A stretch of 64,000 bases of DNA from Sphingobacterium paludis (GTDB lineage Bacteria > Bacteroidota > Bacteroidia > Sphingobacteriales > Sphingobacteriaceae). The position numbers and the translations under genes were made by a program. How positions within the stretch are numbered: position 1 is the stretch's first letter; each line of letters starts with the position of its first letter. Shown one piece after another: positions 63,434 through 64,000 of this stretch. The stretch lies in NCBI RefSeq assembly GCF_004364125.1, contig NZ_SNZV01000010.1:1-64000 (forward strand), read 5' to 3'. The notes under the pieces are model-generated. The model did no database searches. It was not told where the DNA came from and was given only the letters and a program-made list of their open reading frames with translations.

Positions 63434-64000
63434 CTATTTACTCCACTTATCTGCTAACATCTTCATGTAGAATCCACCGACAACGCTACGCGCTTTAAAA
63501 TTTTCCCGAATACCATTCGTAGAATCATAGAAATCGTTCAGCGGCACGCGGGATGGTGTTTCAATCGCATGTTGAAACACCGGGTGTATAAACTTTTCGA
63601 AGGTCGGCCGGTCCGTTGTCAAGACTGCCGTCCATAGTATCCAGTCATTTTTCGTATAGTTCTTCCGGCTGTCCAAGGGTAAGCCGAAACGATTCATACG
63701 CGGCAAGTAATAGGCAATTTCCTTTGCAGCCACCGTTTTTGGAAACAAGCCAAAATCTAAAACCTTATCCCAGACGAGGTTATATTTTTGGCTCCAGGTA
63801 TTGGGGTCATCAAAGGTAAGTGCGTAGTGGTCTCCGCCATCGGCCATGGCCATCCATTTGGGCACCATCTCCTGCGCAATCTTCTGATAGCGATCTGCAA
63901 CATCTTTCTTTCCCAGCAGTTCTGCAAGCCGTGCATAGCTGGCGATACCCATAATCGCTTTCAGCGAAAGATTGGCATTCCGAGCAAGGTGGCCAGCGAA
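63434..64000 (-). CDS. DUF4965/glutaminase-type protein, C-terminal part (5' end beyond window)
   Basis: An open frame running off the right edge; 188 codons of its C-terminus are present. The helical-barrel signature of the glutaminase-A-like DUF4965/DUF1793 family is clear: NANLSLKAIMGIASYARLAE at the edge, YALTFDDPNTWSQKYNLVWDKVLDFGLFP, YYLPRMNRFGLPLDSRKNYTKNDWILW and the end SVVGGFYMKMLADKW. Bacteroidota members are secreted and found in glycan loci. An internal ATG at 63952 is not the true start. Confidence 0.88.
   Translation of the reverse strand, partial: FAGHLARNANLSLKAIMGIASYARLAELLGKKDVADRYQKIAQEMVPKWMAMADGGDHYALTFDDPNTWSQKYNLVWDKVLDFGLFPKTVAAKEIAYYLPRMNRFGLPLDSRKNYTKNDWILWTAVLTTDRPTFEKFIHPVFQHAIETPSRVPLNDFYDSTNGIRENFKARSVVGGFYMKMLADKWSK

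Noticed and set aside
1..64000. CRISPR array, tRNA/rRNA genes, prophage or intact insertion sequences
   Set aside because: No regularly spaced repeats, tRNA-like cloverleaf sequence, rRNA motifs, phage structural genes or transposase reading frames were found by eye.

Overview
The window is chromosomal DNA from a Bacteroidota bacterium, most likely a member of the Sphingobacteriaceae close to Sphingobacterium. The evidence is a serine palmitoyltransferase very like the Sphingobacterium multivorum enzyme as I remember it, two SusC/SusD pairs each preceded by an ECF sigma factor and a FecR anti-sigma factor, a Flavobacterium-type Endo F1, and -7 promoter boxes of the form TAnnTTTG. No rRNA, tRNA, CRISPR array, prophage or intact insertion sequence was seen. 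All calls are by eye from translated sequence; no database search was possible.

Left part (1-23200), mostly housekeeping. A tightly overlapping minus-strand operon (4919 to 480) carries serine palmitoyltransferase, a GNAT-like protein, an NAD-dependent epimerase/reductase, a CDP-alcohol phosphatidyltransferase and GtrA. This reads as a compact route from serine to ceramide to a phospho-headgroup sphingolipid. Then come smpB, an AraC regulator divergent from aldehyde dehydrogenase plus DUF779, an Old Yellow Enzyme, a thioesterase, a membrane-anchored MutS-like ATPase, pcm, a DUF4886 protein, a glmS-DUF4954 pair, the convergent ku/ligD end-joining pair and a patatin.

Middle part (23400-40000), accessory. 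It holds an Endo F1-like lipoprotein and a polyol/fructose locus (LacI regulator, mannitol-dehydrogenase-family enzyme, sugar MFS transporter, outer-membrane protein, PfkB kinase, threonine aldolase). Two genes of this locus are broken: the transporter has an in-frame TAG at a probable Trp codon, and the threonine aldolase has a one-base deletion. Next are a sigma/FecR/SusC/SusD set with no enzyme attached and a class D beta-lactamase-like gene.

Right part (40300-64000) holds the most interesting material. A ten-gene plus-strand locus (40321-53304) joins sigma/FecR/SusC/SusD to a SelA-like PLP enzyme, an amidohydrolase, an NTF2-fold lipoprotein, an ACS-type MFS transporter, a RidA and a RraA. 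Nearly all the enzymes begin with export signals, including twin-arginine-like ones on the PLP enzyme and on RidA, which suggests a periplasmic catabolic pathway for an unknown amino-acid or amide-like substrate. A second operon (60363 to 55814), divergent from an AraC regulator, encodes exported versions of a flavodoxin, a carboxymuconolactone-decarboxylase-like protein, two alpha/beta hydrolases, an NTF2-fold protein and a cupin. An exported Gfo/Idh/MocA oxidoreductase lies between them. The window closes with a GH43 lipoprotein and the 3' part of a glutaminase/DUF4965-type gene.
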